Positions 17,311-26,876 of a stretch of 64,000 bases of DNA are shown here, one piece after another. Position 1 is the first letter of the stretch. Each line of letters starts with the position of its first letter. Where the stretch lies: NCBI RefSeq assembly GCF_025370875.1, contig NZ_JAMXFD010000008.1:187907-251906 (forward strand). The letters are read 5' to 3'. The translations under genes and the position numbers were made by a program. The DNA is from Laspinema palackyanum D2c (GTDB lineage: Bacteria; Cyanobacteriota; Cyanobacteriia; Cyanobacteriales; Laspinemataceae). Below the pieces are notes generated by a model. The model made no database searches, was not told the origin of the DNA, and saw only the letters and a list, made by a program, of their open reading frames with translations.

Positions 17311-18120
17311 TTAAAGTCTGGGGATCGAGCTAGAGTGCGGTGGTAGCGGGTGCTGTGGGTTCTGATAAAGGTGGTGAGTTTGGATATAAATTTGGACGGG
17401 TTCGGGAACCCAGGTGCGGATGGTGGGAGAGTCGTTCCAATGGCGACGGAGTAAGGTGGAAGCGATGGGCAGGGGGTGGGTTGGGAGGATTTGGCAGCGC
17501 AGGTGAATCTGTCGGGTTTTGAAGGCGATCGCAACTTGTTGGCAAATCTTCTGAGTTTTGATCAGTGCAGTGTTCTCTGGGAGGTTCGAGGGATTTGTAC
17601 CTACGGTGGGGTTTAATTTAGGTTGTCCTTCCTGAAGGTTTAGGGGGGAGATTTCTATGAACAAGGGAGTTTCTTTGGGGTAATTGTCTGGGGGTGGGGA
17701 TGCCGAGCGCGGTGCAACCAACCATTCAAAAGTCTCAACCAGTTCCGCAGCACGATACCATTTCGGCAGGGTAGAAAAGGCATCGGCCCCAATAATCCAA
17801 TACCACTGGCTATTTGGATAGTGCTGTTGGAGGGTTTGTCCGGTGACGATCGCATACCCGGCTTTGGGGTCCTCTGGGGGGGGCGGACCTAGACAAAACG
17901 CTGGTTCTGGGGCGATCGCCAACTGCACCATTGCTTGGCGATGCTCAAACTCTATCCGCGTTTGCTGACGGGGATCGCGCTTGTGGCGATCGGTAACCCA
18001 TATAATCTGGTTTAATCCCGCTTGAGCTAAAGCACCATAAGCGATTCCCAAATGCCCCCAATGAATCGGGTCAAAGGTTCCGCCCAAAATCGCTCTTTTT
18101 TTGATCCGCTGAGGTTGCAT
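17311..18120 (-). CDS. nadD: Nicotinate-nucleotide adenylyltransferase
   Basis: A 269-residue enzyme joining nicotinate mononucleotide and ATP in NAD synthesis. The nucleotidyltransferase motif GGTFDPIHWGHL is near the N-terminus (residues 13-24), followed by WYWIIGADAFSTLPKWY, which holds the family's substrate-binding segment. The usual ISSTEIR motif is replaced by LPIASTLLRRHW near residue 220. The protein is longer than the common 190-210 residues because of a Pro/Asn-rich stretch around 135-190, which looks like a lineage-specific insertion. It lies upstream of gap2 on the same strand with 87 bp between, and diverges from murC across a 500-bp gap. Confidence 0.85.
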   Translation of the reverse strand: MQPQRIKKRAILGGTFDPIHWGHLGIAYGALAQAGLNQIIWVTDRHKRDPRQQTRIEFEHRQAMVQLAIAPEPAFCLGPPPPEDPKAGYAIVTGQTLQQHYPNSQWYWIIGADAFSTLPKWYRAAELVETFEWLVAPRSASPPPDNYPKETPLFIEISPLNLQEGQPKLNPTVGTNPSNLPENTALIKTQKICQQVAIAFKTRQIHLRCQILPTHPLPIASTLLRRHWNDSPTIRTWVPEPVQIYIQTHHLYQNPQHPLPPHSSSIPRL

Positions 18121-18622
18121 TCTTTCCCGTAAACTTTGTTTGACAGTGGCTATTCAAACAGAGCGGTCATTTTTAGTTGGATTGGAGGGTCCGAAGGTGA
18201 CCAATCCTGGCAATCATAACCCGCTATGATTTTCTCTGCGTGCTTTTTAATGGTATTTTTTCCGGAAATACCCTAGCAACCGATGGAGGCACTTGTGCGA
18301 TCGGAAGACTGCTTTCCCCTTTGTTCTGCTACGTTTCAGGAGCGTACTTTTACCTAACTTAGGTGAGATTTTTCACTCACTTGGTGGATTCATGAGTTAT
18401 TTTCCGTTTTTCTTGACCATCGGTTATGGTAAACACACCCAAAACGTTTAACCCTAGAAAAATCTCGGGAAAAGACTACGGATCGGGTGTATTCGACACT
18501 AGAATCGAAAAATGCTTCTTCAGGGAGAGCGCTCAATTTCTGTTATGACTGTATCGTACAAAAACAATTCTTGATATGATATCGCGTGTTATTGGCGTGG
18601 TGTGGTGTGTAAGGAGCTTACA
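18121..18622. promoter_or_regulatory. Divergent nadD-murC regulatory region
   Basis: A 500-bp gap without a credible gene. A perfect odd palindrome ACCTAACTTAGGT lies at 18352-18364. A candidate extended -10 element TGATATGAT is at 18572-18580, 43 bp upstream of murC, and sits inside the palindrome GATATGATATC. The murC ribosome-binding site AAGGAG is at 18611-18616. No -35 of good quality was found. Confidence 0.4.
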
Positions 18623-20179
18623 ATGCACAATTCTATCGATCTAAGTGGCAAACCCTTTCATTTCATCGGCATCGGTGGAATCGGAATGTCAGCGCTTGCC
18701 TACATTTTAGCAAAGCGGCAGGTCCCGGTATTTGGATCCGACATTCGGTCGAGCCATATCACTCAGCGCTTACAAGAAAATGGAGCGCAAATTTTTTGGC
18801 GTCAAGATGCCAGCAACCTGGATTTTTACCGACAAACCAGCGCCTCAACCGATGAAGCGGCAGTTTTGAGTTCAGCAAACGAGGAGGGGTCTGGCGGTTT
18901 ACCGGCGATCGCACCGAAACCGGTCAGATTAGCCGCCAACGGCATTCCCTCCCCAGTTAATTTGCCGCAAGTGATTTGCTCAACGGCGATCGATGGAGCC
19001 AATAGCGAATATCAAGCCGCCTTAGACTTGGGTTGTCCCATCTTTCACCGCTCTGACTTACTGGCTGCTTTAATATCCGAATATCAAAGCATTGCCGTAG
19101 CCGGAACCCACGGGAAGACCACAACCAGTTCAATGCTGGCTTATGTCCTGTTAAAGGCCGGTTTGGACCCCACAATTGTGGTGGGGGGAGAAGTCAAAGC
19201 CTGGGAAGGCAACGCAAGGCTGGGAGAAGGACCCTATCTAGTGGCAGAAGCGGACGAATCCGATGGGTCCCTTGCCAAACTCTCGGCCAAAATTGGGGTG
19301 GTAACCAATATCGAACTGGACCATCCGGACCATTATCAGAGCTTGGATCAAGTCATCGAGATTTTTGACACCTTTAAAGAGCGCTGCACCGATTTAGTGG
19401 GATGTATTGATTGCCCAACCGTGCGCGATCGCCTTCAACCGAGCATCTCCTACAGCCTCAACCTCGATGCCGGTGCCGACTACACCGTAGACTGCATCGC
19501 CTATAGAGCCGACGGCACCACCGCCCGGGTTTGGGAACGAGGTCAAATTCTCGGTCAACTGTCCATTTCCTTACTCGGTGCCCATAACCTGAGTAACGCT
19601 CTAGCCGTTGTTGCCGTTGGACGCTTGGTCGGTTTAGACTTCGCCACCATTGCCCGGGAAATTGCTACATTTGAGGGCGCTTGCCGCAGGTTTGAGACCC
19701 GAGGCAAATACAATGACATCCAATTTGTCGATGACTATGCCCATCACCCCAGTGAAATTCGGGCCACCCTCCATGCCGCCAGTCTGCAAACCCAAGGATT
19801 GCGTTCTCGTGCCAGTCGCGTTGTCGCCGTATTTCAACCCCATCGGTACAGTCGCACTCGGGCCTTTTTAGCCGAGTTTGCTGAATCCTTTAGTGATGCT
19901 GATTTAGTGGTGGTGACGGATATTTATAGTGCCGGGGAAGCCAATGAATTTCAACTGAGCGGACAACAAGTCGCCGACGAGATCGCCGCTCATCATCCTC
20001 GGGTGCATTACAGTCCTTCTATGTCTGACGTGAGCGAGTTTCTTGGCAAAGCTTTGCTCCCGGGTGACCTCGCCATATTTCTGGGGGCTGGTAATTTGAA
20101 TCAGATCATTCCGGAAGTCATGGCATTTCATCAACAGGTCGAGCAAACGGCTCTGGCAGAAGCACGCCATCGAGCTTAA
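18623..20179 (+). CDS. murC: UDP-N-acetylmuramate--L-alanine ligase
   Basis: A 518-residue cytoplasmic ATP-dependent ligase adding L-alanine in peptidoglycan precursor synthesis. The N-terminal domain has the nucleotide-binding HFIGIGGIGMSALAYIL; the central domain carries the P-loop GTHGKTTTSSML near residue 157; EADESDGSLAKLS and NIELDHPDHY follow; the C-terminal domain holds DDYAHHPSEIRATL and FQPHRYSRTR. An insertion at about residues 74-115 (SASTDEAAVLSSANEEGSGG) is absent from most MurC proteins. ATG 18623 is chosen because AAGGAG is 6 bases upstream; a GTG 21 bases earlier would overlap it. murB follows on the same strand. Confidence 0.96.
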   Translation: MHNSIDLSGKPFHFIGIGGIGMSALAYILAKRQVPVFGSDIRSSHITQRLQENGAQIFWRQDASNLDFYRQTSASTDEAAVLSSANEEGSGGLPAIAPKPVRLAANGIPSPVNLPQVICSTAIDGANSEYQAALDLGCPIFHRSDLLAALISEYQSIAVAGTHGKTTTSSMLAYVLLKAGLDPTIVVGGEVKAWEGNARLGEGPYLVAEADESDGSLAKLSAKIGVVTNIELDHPDHYQSLDQVIEIFDTFKERCTDLVGCIDCPTVRDRLQPSISYSLNLDAGADYTVDCIAYRADGTTARVWERGQILGQLSISLLGAHNLSNALAVVAVGRLVGLDFATIAREIATFEGACRRFETRGKYNDIQFVDDYAHHPSEIRATLHAASLQTQGLRSRASRVVAVFQPHRYSRTRAFLAEFAESFSDADLVVVTDIYSAGEANEFQLSGQQVADEIAAHHPRVHYSPSMSDVSEFLGKALLPGDLAIFLGAGNLNQIIPEVMAFHQQVEQTALAEARHRA

Positions 20180-20285
20180 GCGCCAGTAATTGTCTAGGGA
20201 ACTCCGGGCGATCGCTCCTCGAAATACCCTGGATGATTTACGTTCACAAACAGTGGTCTATAGGGATTTAAGCACCTGGATTATC

Positions 20286-21299
20286 ATGACTCTTTCCTCC
20301 GATATACGCATCCTCAGCCCCTCCGTGGTCAAGCAACCTGCCAAGAATCCACATCTGACGCCAGTTAATGGGGATCGCGAGCGATCCCAATCTATTTATT
20401 TAGCCGGAACTGCTTGTCAGATTAAGTCCAATGTTTCCTTATCAACATTTACCTCTTTTCGTGTTGGGGGTCCTGCTGAATGGTACGTTGCACCGAAACA
20501 AATAGAAGAGGTCCAAGCCTGTTTAGAATGGGCCAGGGCTGAAGGATTGCCCGTGACCTTCTTGGGTGCGGGTTCTAACCTCTTAGTGAGCGATCGCGGC
20601 ATTCCCGGGTTGGCGATTTCTACGCGCCATCTGCGCTATAGCCGCTTTAATCCCGAAACCGGGCAAGTCACCGTTGCCGCAGGTCAGTCCCTGCCTCGTT
20701 TAGCTTGGCAAGCGGCTCAATTGGGATGGGAAGGACTGGAATGGGCTGTAGGAATTCCCGGCACTGTCGGGGGAGCCGTTGTGATGAATGCCGGTGCTCA
20801 TGGCAGTTGTGCCTCGGAAATCTTGGTGAATACTCAGGTGGTGTCCCGTCAGGGAAGCATCTCCACCCTGACCCCGGAAGAGTTGGGATATAGCTATCGC
20901 ACCTCGGTCCTCCAAGGGGGCGATCGCCTAGTCACCGAGGCCACTTTTCAACTCAAGCCGGGAGCGGACCCTGCTCGCGTCCAAGCCACTACCTCGGAAC
21001 AACTCGAACATCGTAAATCCACCCAACCCTATCATCTGCCCAGTTGTGGCAGTGTCTTCCGCAATCCTGACGGCTCCCCAGGGGCGGGATGGTTAATTGA
21101 GCAAGCCGGACTTAAAGGATATCAGATTGGCAGTGCTCAGGTGGCCGAACGTCACGCTAACTTTATTGTCAATTGTGGCGGCGCAAAAGCCAGCGATATT
21201 TTCCAGTTGATTCGATATGTTCAATCGCGAGTCGAGGAACATTGGGCTGTCCTTTTAGAACCAGAAGTTCGCACGATTGGCGAGTTTCAAGCCCTGTAA
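20286..21299 (+). CDS. murB: UDP-N-acetylenolpyruvoylglucosamine reductase
   Basis: A 337-residue FAD/NADPH enzyme making UDP-N-acetylmuramate, the substrate of the upstream MurC. The FAD-binding part shows [27 protein letters not shown], and [24 protein letters not shown]; the catalytic serine lies in SCGSVFRNP, and AEIHANF-like [10 protein letters not shown] follows. The lack of the type I insertion suggests a type II MurB. The open frame extends upstream to a TTG at 20190, but the ATG at 20286 gives the usual length and is preferred, although its ribosome-binding site is weak. It lies 106 bp after murC, consistent with a murC-murB unit. Confidence 0.93.
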   Translation: MTLSSDIRILSPSVVKQPAKNPHLTPVNGDRERSQSIYLAGTACQIKSNVSLSTFTSFRVGGPAEWYVAPKQIEEVQACLEWARAEGLPVTFLGAGSNLLVSDRGIPGLAISTRHLRYSRFNPETGQVTVAAGQSLPRLAWQAAQLGWEGLEWAVGIPGTVGGAVVMNAGAHGSCASEILVNTQVVSRQGSISTLTPEELGYSYRTSVLQGGDRLVTEATFQLKPGADPARVQATTSEQLEHRKSTQPYHLPSCGSVFRNPDGSPGAGWLIEQAGLKGYQIGSAQVAERHANFIVNCGGAKASDIFQLIRYVQSRVEEHWAVLLEPEVRTIGEFQAL

Positions 21300-21664
21300 C
21301 CTCACGGATTGAGAGGCGATCGCACCTGATTGTTACCCGTCCAACCCGGTGATCCCCTGGGCTCGGTCAATGGCATACTGCAATTATCGCGTGGTAGTAT
21401 TGCTAAGGGTAATGCCCATGAGGGTCTGATTCTGACGTTAAAGCGCCAGAGCTTCAGCACTCAACAGTACGGTGAGGCACACCGGAACTGGCTCTTACAT
21501 CGAGGGCAAAACGCTTGGAGAAAGCGGCACTTGTCTCCTAAAAGTTTCCTAAAATAGGAGACGATTTTAGGGTCAGTCCCCTTGAGGAACCAAGAATCCA
21601 CAGCAGCGATCGCGCCGCTCAATCATGCCAACATCGATTTGAACCCATACAGAGTTAACCCGTT
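21300..21664. other. murB-ebfC gap with terminator-like hairpin
   Basis: No convincing gene is seen. A perfect hairpin GTCTCCTA (21533-21540) with TAGGAGAC (21555-21562) is followed by GATTTTAG and could end murB transcription or a small RNA. The stretch 21370-21530 has weak inverted repeats (ATACT/AGTAT near 21376-21401) but no recognisable RNA family. Confidence 0.4.
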
Positions 21665-22015
21665 ATGGCAGGAAAAGGACAGGGAGGATTTGGCTTCGGT
21701 CTCGGCAAAATGAAAGAGCTGACTGAAGCCTTCAAAAAAGCTCAACAAGTACAAGAAGGTGCTAAAAAGCTTCAAGAAGAATTAGATGAACTCGAAGTCA
21801 TCGGAGAAGCCGGTGGTGGTTTGGTTAAAGTGATTTTAAGCGGCAACCAAGAACCCCGTCGGGTCGAAATTTCCCCCGATGCTCTGGGGGAAGGAGCCGA
21901 AGTGGTTTCCGAACTGGTTGCCGTTGCGATGACAGATGCATATAATAAATCCACCGCAACCATGCGCGAACGGATGGAAGAATTAACAGGTGGGCTCAAT
22001 CTGCCCGGTCTGTAA
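21665..22015 (+). CDS. YbaB/EbfC family nucleoid-associated protein
   Basis: A 116-residue DNA-binding protein of the YbaB/EbfC family. A long helix ([30 protein letters not shown]) is broken here by rule; its key part is [16 protein letters not shown], followed by a beta region [15 protein letters not shown] and [11 protein letters not shown], then a helix with [16 protein letters not shown]. The family forms tweezer-like dimers on DNA. A Gly-rich N-terminus ([11 protein letters not shown]) is a cyanobacterial feature. It is followed by a strong terminator, so it is probably a single-gene unit. Confidence 0.92.
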   Translation: MAGKGQGGFGFGLGKMKELTEAFKKAQQVQEGAKKLQEELDELEVIGEAGGGLVKVILSGNQEPRRVEISPDALGEGAEVVSELVAVAMTDAYNKSTATMRERMEELTGGLNLPGL

Positions 22016-22082
22016 CTGCTATAGCTCAGGCAGTCGTCTTTGTATCGAGTCTAATCCATATCAACTACTTTTCATCAAGATC

Positions 22083-22127
22083 TAGCTGGCTTTCTACTGT
22101 GTCAAGTAAGCCAGCTAATTTTGTTTT
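22083..22127 (+). terminator. Intrinsic terminator of the YbaB/EbfC gene
   Basis: TAGCTGGCTT (22083-22092) pairs perfectly with AAGCCAGCTA (22108-22117) and is followed by ATTTTGTTTT. Confidence 0.9.
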
Positions 22128-22156
22128 AGGCTTTGATTCCGGTTTGAATGGGAGTG

Positions 22157-22302
22157 ATACGGAATCCGGTATTTAAAGGTCTATAAAAACGGATTGTAGG
22201 GGCGCAATGCTTGCGCCCTCCGGAGGGCGCAAGCATTGCGCCCCTACAAATACCGCTTGACCCGGCTCGTTTTTATAGACTTATCAGTACCGTATTCCGT
22301 AT
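22157..22302. mobile_element. Fold-back (MITE-like) element with 56-bp perfect palindrome
   Basis: A 146-bp element made of nested inverted repeats. Outer ends: ATACGGAATCCGGTA (22157-22171) with TACCGTATTCCGTAT (22288-22302), one mismatch. Middle: GTCTATAAAAACG (22179-22191) with CGTTTTTATAGAC (22268-22280), perfect. Core: a perfect 56-bp palindrome at 22194-22249 built on GTAGGGGCGCAATGC and its complement. No coding capacity. It resembles small non-autonomous elements that depend on a transposase elsewhere, but no target duplication was identified. Confidence 0.7.
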
Positions 22303-22387
22303 GATTCAGTTTAAAATCCCGGTAAAATAGAAGGCGATCGCCTGTTCCATTTATTATCCTCAGTCTCGAACTGCCAATAACTCACCC

Positions 22388-22879
22388 ATGCCCTATAAAC
22401 TCTTATTTGTCTGCCTCGGGAATATCTGCCGCTCACCCGCCGCAGAAAATATTATGAACCACCAAATCGCAGGCAGAAATCTTCAGGGTCAAATTATCTG
22501 TGACTCTGCCGGGACTTCGGCTTATCATGTGGGGAGTCCCCCCGATCGCCGCATGGTTGCCGCAGCCAAACAACAGGGACTCTCATTTATTGGCGAAGCA
22601 CGCCGCTTTCATGCTGCCGATTTTCAGAAATTCGACCTGATTTTAGCAATGGATCGGGAAAACTACGCCGATATTATCTCCCTTGACCCCCAGGGTGAAT
22701 ATCGCCAAAAAGTCCGCATGATGTGTGATTTCTGTCGCGATCGCCCCGAAAAAGAAGTGCCCGACCCCTATTATGGCGGTCCCGATGGCTTTAAAAATGT
22801 CATCGATCTGCTCACCGATGCCTGTGAAGGGCTTCTGGATTATGTCGTTGAGCAGCAAAATGTCAAAGTGAGTCCCTAA
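22388..22879 (+). CDS. Low-molecular-weight protein tyrosine phosphatase
   Basis: A 163-residue cytoplasmic phosphatase. The P-loop VCLGNICRSP holds the catalytic nucleophile Cys9 and Arg15 (CX5R), directly at the N-terminus as in the family. The general-acid aspartate lies in EVPDPYYGG near residue 125. The length matches the usual 150-165. In bacteria such enzymes act on tyrosine kinases of exopolysaccharide synthesis or on arsenate; no such partner is nearby, and the arsenate-reductase cysteine pair is not evident. The gene is single, ending in a terminator. Confidence 0.93.
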   Translation: MPYKLLFVCLGNICRSPAAENIMNHQIAGRNLQGQIICDSAGTSAYHVGSPPDRRMVAAAKQQGLSFIGEARRFHAADFQKFDLILAMDRENYADIISLDPQGEYRQKVRMMCDFCRDRPEKEVPDPYYGGPDGFKNVIDLLTDACEGLLDYVVEQQNVKVSP

Positions 22880-22913
22880 CCTGTCCAGAACGTCGATTCG
22901 GACAGCCTATCAT

Positions 22914-22948
22914 AAACCGGAAACCAAGTTGGGTTTCCCGGTTTTTTT
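22914..22948 (+). terminator. Intrinsic terminator of the phosphatase gene
   Basis: AAACCGGAAACC (22914-22925) pairs with GGTTTCCCGGTTT, with one bulged base, and runs into TTTTTTT. A smaller stem CTGTCC/GGACAG (22881-22905) precedes it. Confidence 0.88.
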
Positions 22949-22994
22949 GTAAATACCCTTCATTCAATCACATTAGCGGGAAGGTGATCTTGTT

Positions 22995-23645
22995 TCATTG
23001 ATGTTCCTGAGCCTTTTCCAACAGTCTCACCCCCCACAACAAGGTAAAGGCGATAACAGTCATCATCAGCACCATTTGATTGGCGCGTTGATAATCCTGC
23101 ATCTGTACCGCATCATAAATCGCCAACGGTAAGGTTTGGGTGCGCCCGGGAATACTGCCTGCCACCATCAGAGTCGCCCCAAATTCCCCTAACCCTCGGG
23201 CGATACTTAACCCCAATCCAGCCAATACTCCCCGATAAGCTAAGGGTAAACTAATCAGCCATAAGACTTCTAGTTCTGATGCGCCTAAAGTGCGGGCGGC
23301 GTCTTCTAGTTCAGGATTGACAGTAGCGATCGCCACCCTTGTGGATTCCACCATTAACGGGAGTGCTACCACCGTCGAGGCGATCGCGGCAGCTTGCCAA
23401 GTAAATAATAACTGAATTCCCAAAACTTCCTGAATCGGACTACCTCTTCCTAATGCCAGCAATAACCCATAACCCACCACACTCGGAGGCAGAACCAAGG
23501 GTAAATTTAACACCGTCGAAACCAGCAGTTGTCCCGGAAAGCGGGTTCGGGCTAACAGAATACCCAGTCCCAAACCCAAAATCAAAATCAACAAACTAGC
23601 AATTCCTGTCACCTGCAACGACAAAATTAAAGGCTGCCAAATCAT
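22995..23645 (-). CDS. modB: Molybdate ABC transporter permease
   Basis: A 216-residue inner-membrane permease with five or six hydrophobic helices. The ABC-permease EAA loop is present near residues 115-140 (EDAARTLGASELEVLWLI, then LPLAYRGVLAG). GEFGATLMVAGSIPGRTQT is the hallmark of ModB/CysT-type permeases for oxyanions. It lies 5 bp after modA, so the two are translated as one unit. The ATPase gene modC, which usually follows, is absent: the next gene downstream is on the other strand. Confidence 0.93.
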   Translation of the reverse strand: MIWQPLILSLQVTGIASLLILILGLGLGILLARTRFPGQLLVSTVLNLPLVLPPSVVGYGLLLALGRGSPIQEVLGIQLLFTWQAAAIASTVVALPLMVESTRVAIATVNPELEDAARTLGASELEVLWLISLPLAYRGVLAGLGLSIARGLGEFGATLMVAGSIPGRTQTLPLAIYDAVQMQDYQRANQMVLMMTVIAFTLLWGVRLLEKAQEHQ

Positions 23646-23650
23646 TTAAT

Positions 23651-24454
23651 TCAGTCCTCACCCGGTAGCCTAAATCCATAATTTTTCATCAAAACTCTAC
23701 CTTGAGGACCATTAATAAAGTCTGCAAACTCCTGGGCAATCTCTGGATGAGGAGCAGTTTTGGGAATGACTAACATCTGCACAAGCGGCTGATGTAACTC
23801 TTCTGGAATTAACAACCACTGACCCGGACGATTCAGGCTAATTGATAAAGCGGCGATCGCCACATCCACATTCCCGCTTTCTGCATACTGTTGGGCTTGT
23901 CTAACATTTTCCCCCAGTACCAACTTCGGCTGAATTTCATCCCAAATTCCCACGGATTGTAAAGCTTCTTTGGCGGCTACTCCGTAGGGAGCATGAGCGG
24001 GATTGGCAATGGCAACTCGTTTAATCTCGGGCCGGGTCAAATCCTGAAGTTGTTGCAGATTCAAAGCACTGTCTTCTCGATGCCAAAGGGTAATTCTTCC
24101 CACCCCATAAAGTGCCTTTGTCTCGGAAATAACCACCCCTTTTTTATCTAAATCTTCCACAAATTTTTGACTAGCAGCGGCAAATAAATCCACCGGCGCA
24201 CCCTGGGCAATTTGTTGAGCCAGTTGTCCCGTTGAACCGAGATTAAATACCACTTGATGTCCCGTTTCCTCTTCCCAAAGTTGAGCAATTTCGGGAAACA
24301 CAGCATTCAAATCTGAGGCAGCAGAAACCGTTAGCGTCACAGTAGCAGAGGATGAGTCAGTCGGCTGGGTTTCTGGAGAACTGCCACAAGCGACCAGCAG
24401 CGCGAGCAGGGCAAAACCCATAGACCTGAGCGGTTTTCGCCGATATTGTCCCAT
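23651..24454 (-). CDS. modA: Molybdate-binding periplasmic lipoprotein
   Basis: A 267-residue solute-binding protein. Residues 1-23 form a lipoprotein signal with the lipobox LLVAC (Cys23). The mature part begins with a Ser/Thr-rich stretch and the ModA opening VTLTVSAASDLNAVFPEIA. Then come VVFNLGSTGQLAQQIAQGAP, APVDLFAAA-like VDLFAAASQKF and RVAIANPAHAPYGVAAKEAL, all typical of ModA; the Ser of AASDL and GSTG supply oxyanion ligands. It is first in a modA-modB unit. Specificity for molybdate over tungstate cannot be decided here. Confidence 0.93.
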   Translation of the reverse strand: MGQYRRKPLRSMGFALLALLVACGSSPETQPTDSSSATVTLTVSAASDLNAVFPEIAQLWEEETGHQVVFNLGSTGQLAQQIAQGAPVDLFAAASQKFVEDLDKKGVVISETKALYGVGRITLWHREDSALNLQQLQDLTRPEIKRVAIANPAHAPYGVAAKEALQSVGIWDEIQPKLVLGENVRQAQQYAESGNVDVAIAALSISLNRPGQWLLIPEELHQPLVQMLVIPKTAPHPEIAQEFADFINGPQGRVLMKNYGFRLPGED

Positions 24455-24779
24455 AGTTGTCGCGGTTGACCTGATTCTGCATCCTGCTATTATACTGGTA
24501 TCCTGCTAAAATACTTGCACCATCAGCGGTCTGGGGTTGGGGGTATCTGCAAAAACCCAAACCCTGTTCGCGTAGAGTTCCGTAAGGAAAGGGTGTGGCT
24601 ACACGGACGAAGCCCGCCTGCGCGGGCTACTCTATAAAAACAACTTTTGATAATCTGAACTCATTTTTTGATGGATTTGTCAACCCCTACTTTCCCAAAA
24701 AATTCCGAGTTTAGGGTAGATTCTTCGCTACAATCAACAGGACTGTTTCTTCTCACAAAAAAACAAAAACGAGATAATT
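24455..24779. other. Divergent modA-frmA gap with dispersed repeat
   Basis: Holds the two promoters, of which none is clear, and a dispersed palindromic repeat at 24597-24630: GCCCGC-CTGC-GCGGGC flanked by GGCTACACGGACGAA. The same repeat occurs at 32440-32466 in the opposite orientation. Confidence 0.6.
24597..24630 (-). repeat. Dispersed palindromic repeat, copy A
   Basis: Core AGCCCGCCTGCGCGGGCT plus the flank CACGGACGA. On the minus strand it reads almost identically to 32440-32466, so it is a member of a genome-wide repeat family. Confidence 0.75.
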
Positions 24780-25895
24780 ATGGACGTACAAGCCGCCGTT
24801 GCTTGGCAAGCCGATAAACCTTTAAGTTTAGAAACCGTACAACTTGATGGTCCCAAAGCCGGAGAAGTTATGGTGGAAATCAAAGCGACCGGCGTTTGTC
24901 ATACCGATGCCTATACTCTATCGGGAGCCGACCCGGAGGGACTGTTTCCGGCTATCCTGGGCCATGAAGGGGCGGGAGTTGTGGTGGAAGTCGGCGAGGA
25001 AGTCAAAAGTCTTAAAGTAGGCGATCGCGTCATTCCCCTCTATACCCCAGAATGTCGTCAATGCAAATACTGTCTCAGCAATAAAACCAACCTCTGTCAA
25101 GCAATCCGAGCCACCCAAGGCAAAGGAGTCATGCCAGATGGCACCAGTCGCTTCTCCCTCAACGGCGAAAAAATCCATCACTACATGGGAACCTCCACCT
25201 TTGCTAACTTCACCGTTCTGCCAGAAATCGCCGTTGCCAAAATCCGGGAAGACGCCCCGTTAGATAAAGTCTGTCTAATCGGTTGTGGAGTCACAACCGG
25301 CATCGGCGCAGTCATCAACACCGCCAAAGTCGAACCGGGGTCAAATGTCGTCGTCTTTGGGTTAGGGGGAATTGGACTGAACGTCATCCAAGGAGCGCGT
25401 TTAGTGGGAGCCAACCAAATTATTGGCATTGACCTCAACCCCGCCAAACGGGACCTCGCTGAAAAATTTGGCATGACTCATTTCATCAACCCCAACGATG
25501 TAGATGATGTTGTTGCAGCCATCATCGACCTCACCGATGGCGGTGCCGACTATAGCTTTGAATGTATCGGCAACGTCAACGTGATGCGTCAGGCCCTCGA
25601 ATGCTGTCATAAAGGCTGGGGCGAATCGGTGATCATTGGCGTTGCAGGGGCGGGCCAAGAAATTAGCACCCGTCCCTTCCAACTCGTCACGGGGCGGGTT
25701 TGGCGAGGAAGCGCTTTTGGTGGAGCCAGAGGTCGCAGGGATGTCCCTAAAATCGTCGATTGGTACATGGATGGTAAAATCGACATCGATAGTCTAGTCT
25801 CCCATATCATCCCCGTCAATCGGATCAACGAGGCTTTTGACCTGATGCACGCCGGGGAAGGCATTCGCACCGTTGTCACATTCCCCGAATCATGA
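24780..25895 (+). CDS. frmA: S-(hydroxymethyl)glutathione dehydrogenase (class III alcohol dehydrogenase)
   Basis: A 371-residue zinc enzyme that oxidises S-hydroxymethylglutathione, formed from formaldehyde and glutathione, to S-formylglutathione. It also acts as an S-nitrosoglutathione reductase. The catalytic zinc ligands are Cys in [13 protein letters not shown], His/Glu in GHEGAG, and the Cys in [11 protein letters not shown]; the structural zinc site is [15 protein letters not shown]. The NAD-binding motif is [23 protein letters not shown] (GLGGIG near residue 200). The start ATG has a weak ribosome-binding site. Its stop overlaps the start of the next gene, which encodes the following enzyme of the pathway. 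Confidence 0.96.
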   Translation: MDVQAAVAWQADKPLSLETVQLDGPKAGEVMVEIKATGVCHTDAYTLSGADPEGLFPAILGHEGAGVVVEVGEEVKSLKVGDRVIPLYTPECRQCKYCLSNKTNLCQAIRATQGKGVMPDGTSRFSLNGEKIHHYMGTSTFANFTVLPEIAVAKIREDAPLDKVCLIGCGVTTGIGAVINTAKVEPGSNVVVFGLGGIGLNVIQGARLVGANQIIGIDLNPAKRDLAEKFGMTHFINPNDVDDVVAAIIDLTDGGADYSFECIGNVNVMRQALECCHKGWGESVIIGVAGAGQEISTRPFQLVTGRVWRGSAFGGARGRRDVPKIVDWYMDGKIDIDSLVSHIIPVNRINEAFDLMHAGEGIRTVVTFPES

Positions 25896-26743
25896 CCCTT
25901 ACCCTAACTCAGCAAAATCGTTCCTTTGGTGGAACTATCCAGTTTTATCAGCATTCCTCCGAATGCTGCGATGCTCCAATGCGGTTCTCGGTGTATATTC
26001 CTCCCCAAGCGGCCCAGCAGCCAGTTCCCATTCTGTATTGGCTATCGGGACTAACTTGTACAGAAGAGAATTTTATGATCAAGGCGGGGGCACAACGTCT
26101 GGCAGCCCAATATGGCTTGCTATTGGTCGCCCCGGATACCAGCCCCCGCAATCTGGGACTCCCGGGAGAAGAGGACCGCTCGGATTTCGGGAGTGGAGCC
26201 AGCTTTTATGTAGATGCGACGGAATTGCCCTGGAATAAGCATTATCAGATGTACCGCTATGTCACCGAGGAACTTCCCGCCCTGATTGAGGAGAATTTCC
26301 CAGTGGATCCGACTCGTCAGAGTATTTTCGGTCATTCGATGGGGGGACATGGGGCGCTCATCTGTGCATTACGCCATCCCTCTCGTTATCAGTCTGTCTC
26401 CGCCTTCGCCCCCATTACAGCCCCCATGTCTTGTCCTTGGGGGGAAACAGCATTTCGCGGCTATTTGGGGGAGAATCGTCAAACTTGGGCTGCCTATGAT
26501 GCGAGTGAGTTGGTGAAGACTTCAGCTTGGCAACGTCCGATTTTGATTGACCAAGGGGATGCGGATTCGTTTTTGGCCCAAGGTCAGTTATTACCGGAAC
26601 GGTTTGAGGCAGCTTGTCAGCAGGCTGGTATTGACCTGCGGTTGCGGATGCAGCCCGGGTACGACCATAGTTACTACTTTATTGCCAGTTTCATAGATGA
26701 CCATCTCCGCCATCATGCGGAGGCGTTAGGTGTAGTTGTTTGA
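25892..26743 (+). CDS. fghA: S-formylglutathione hydrolase
   Basis: A 283-residue serine esterase that splits S-formylglutathione into formate and glutathione, completing formaldehyde detoxification started by the upstream dehydrogenase. The alpha/beta-hydrolase nucleophile elbow [14 protein letters not shown] places the catalytic Ser at about residue 149; the Asp lies in QGDADSFL and the His in GYDHSYYFI near the C-terminus. [19 protein letters not shown] is the family's signature block. The ATG overlaps the upstream TGA by four bases (ATGA), so translation is coupled. Confidence 0.96.
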   Translation: MTLTLTQQNRSFGGTIQFYQHSSECCDAPMRFSVYIPPQAAQQPVPILYWLSGLTCTEENFMIKAGAQRLAAQYGLLLVAPDTSPRNLGLPGEEDRSDFGSGASFYVDATELPWNKHYQMYRYVTEELPALIEENFPVDPTRQSIFGHSMGGHGALICALRHPSRYQSVSAFAPITAPMSCPWGETAFRGYLGENRQTWAAYDASELVKTSAWQRPILIDQGDADSFLAQGQLLPERFEAACQQAGIDLRLRMQPGYDHSYYFIASFIDDHLRHHAEALGVVV

Positions 26744-26876
26744 GGAGGCGATCGCATCATCTAAACGGTGAACGATTACAAGTTCTGAAGGCTATAGCCC
26801 AGATTGAGTCTAGTTCTGACGTTTTTTGTTACTTCCCCAGCTACTTTTCATCTGCCCCTACTTATATTTCAAGATG

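Noticed and set aside
21330..21557. 75-codon frame between murB and ebfC
   Set aside because: No ribosome-binding site, it runs through a terminator-like hairpin, and no domain is recognisable.
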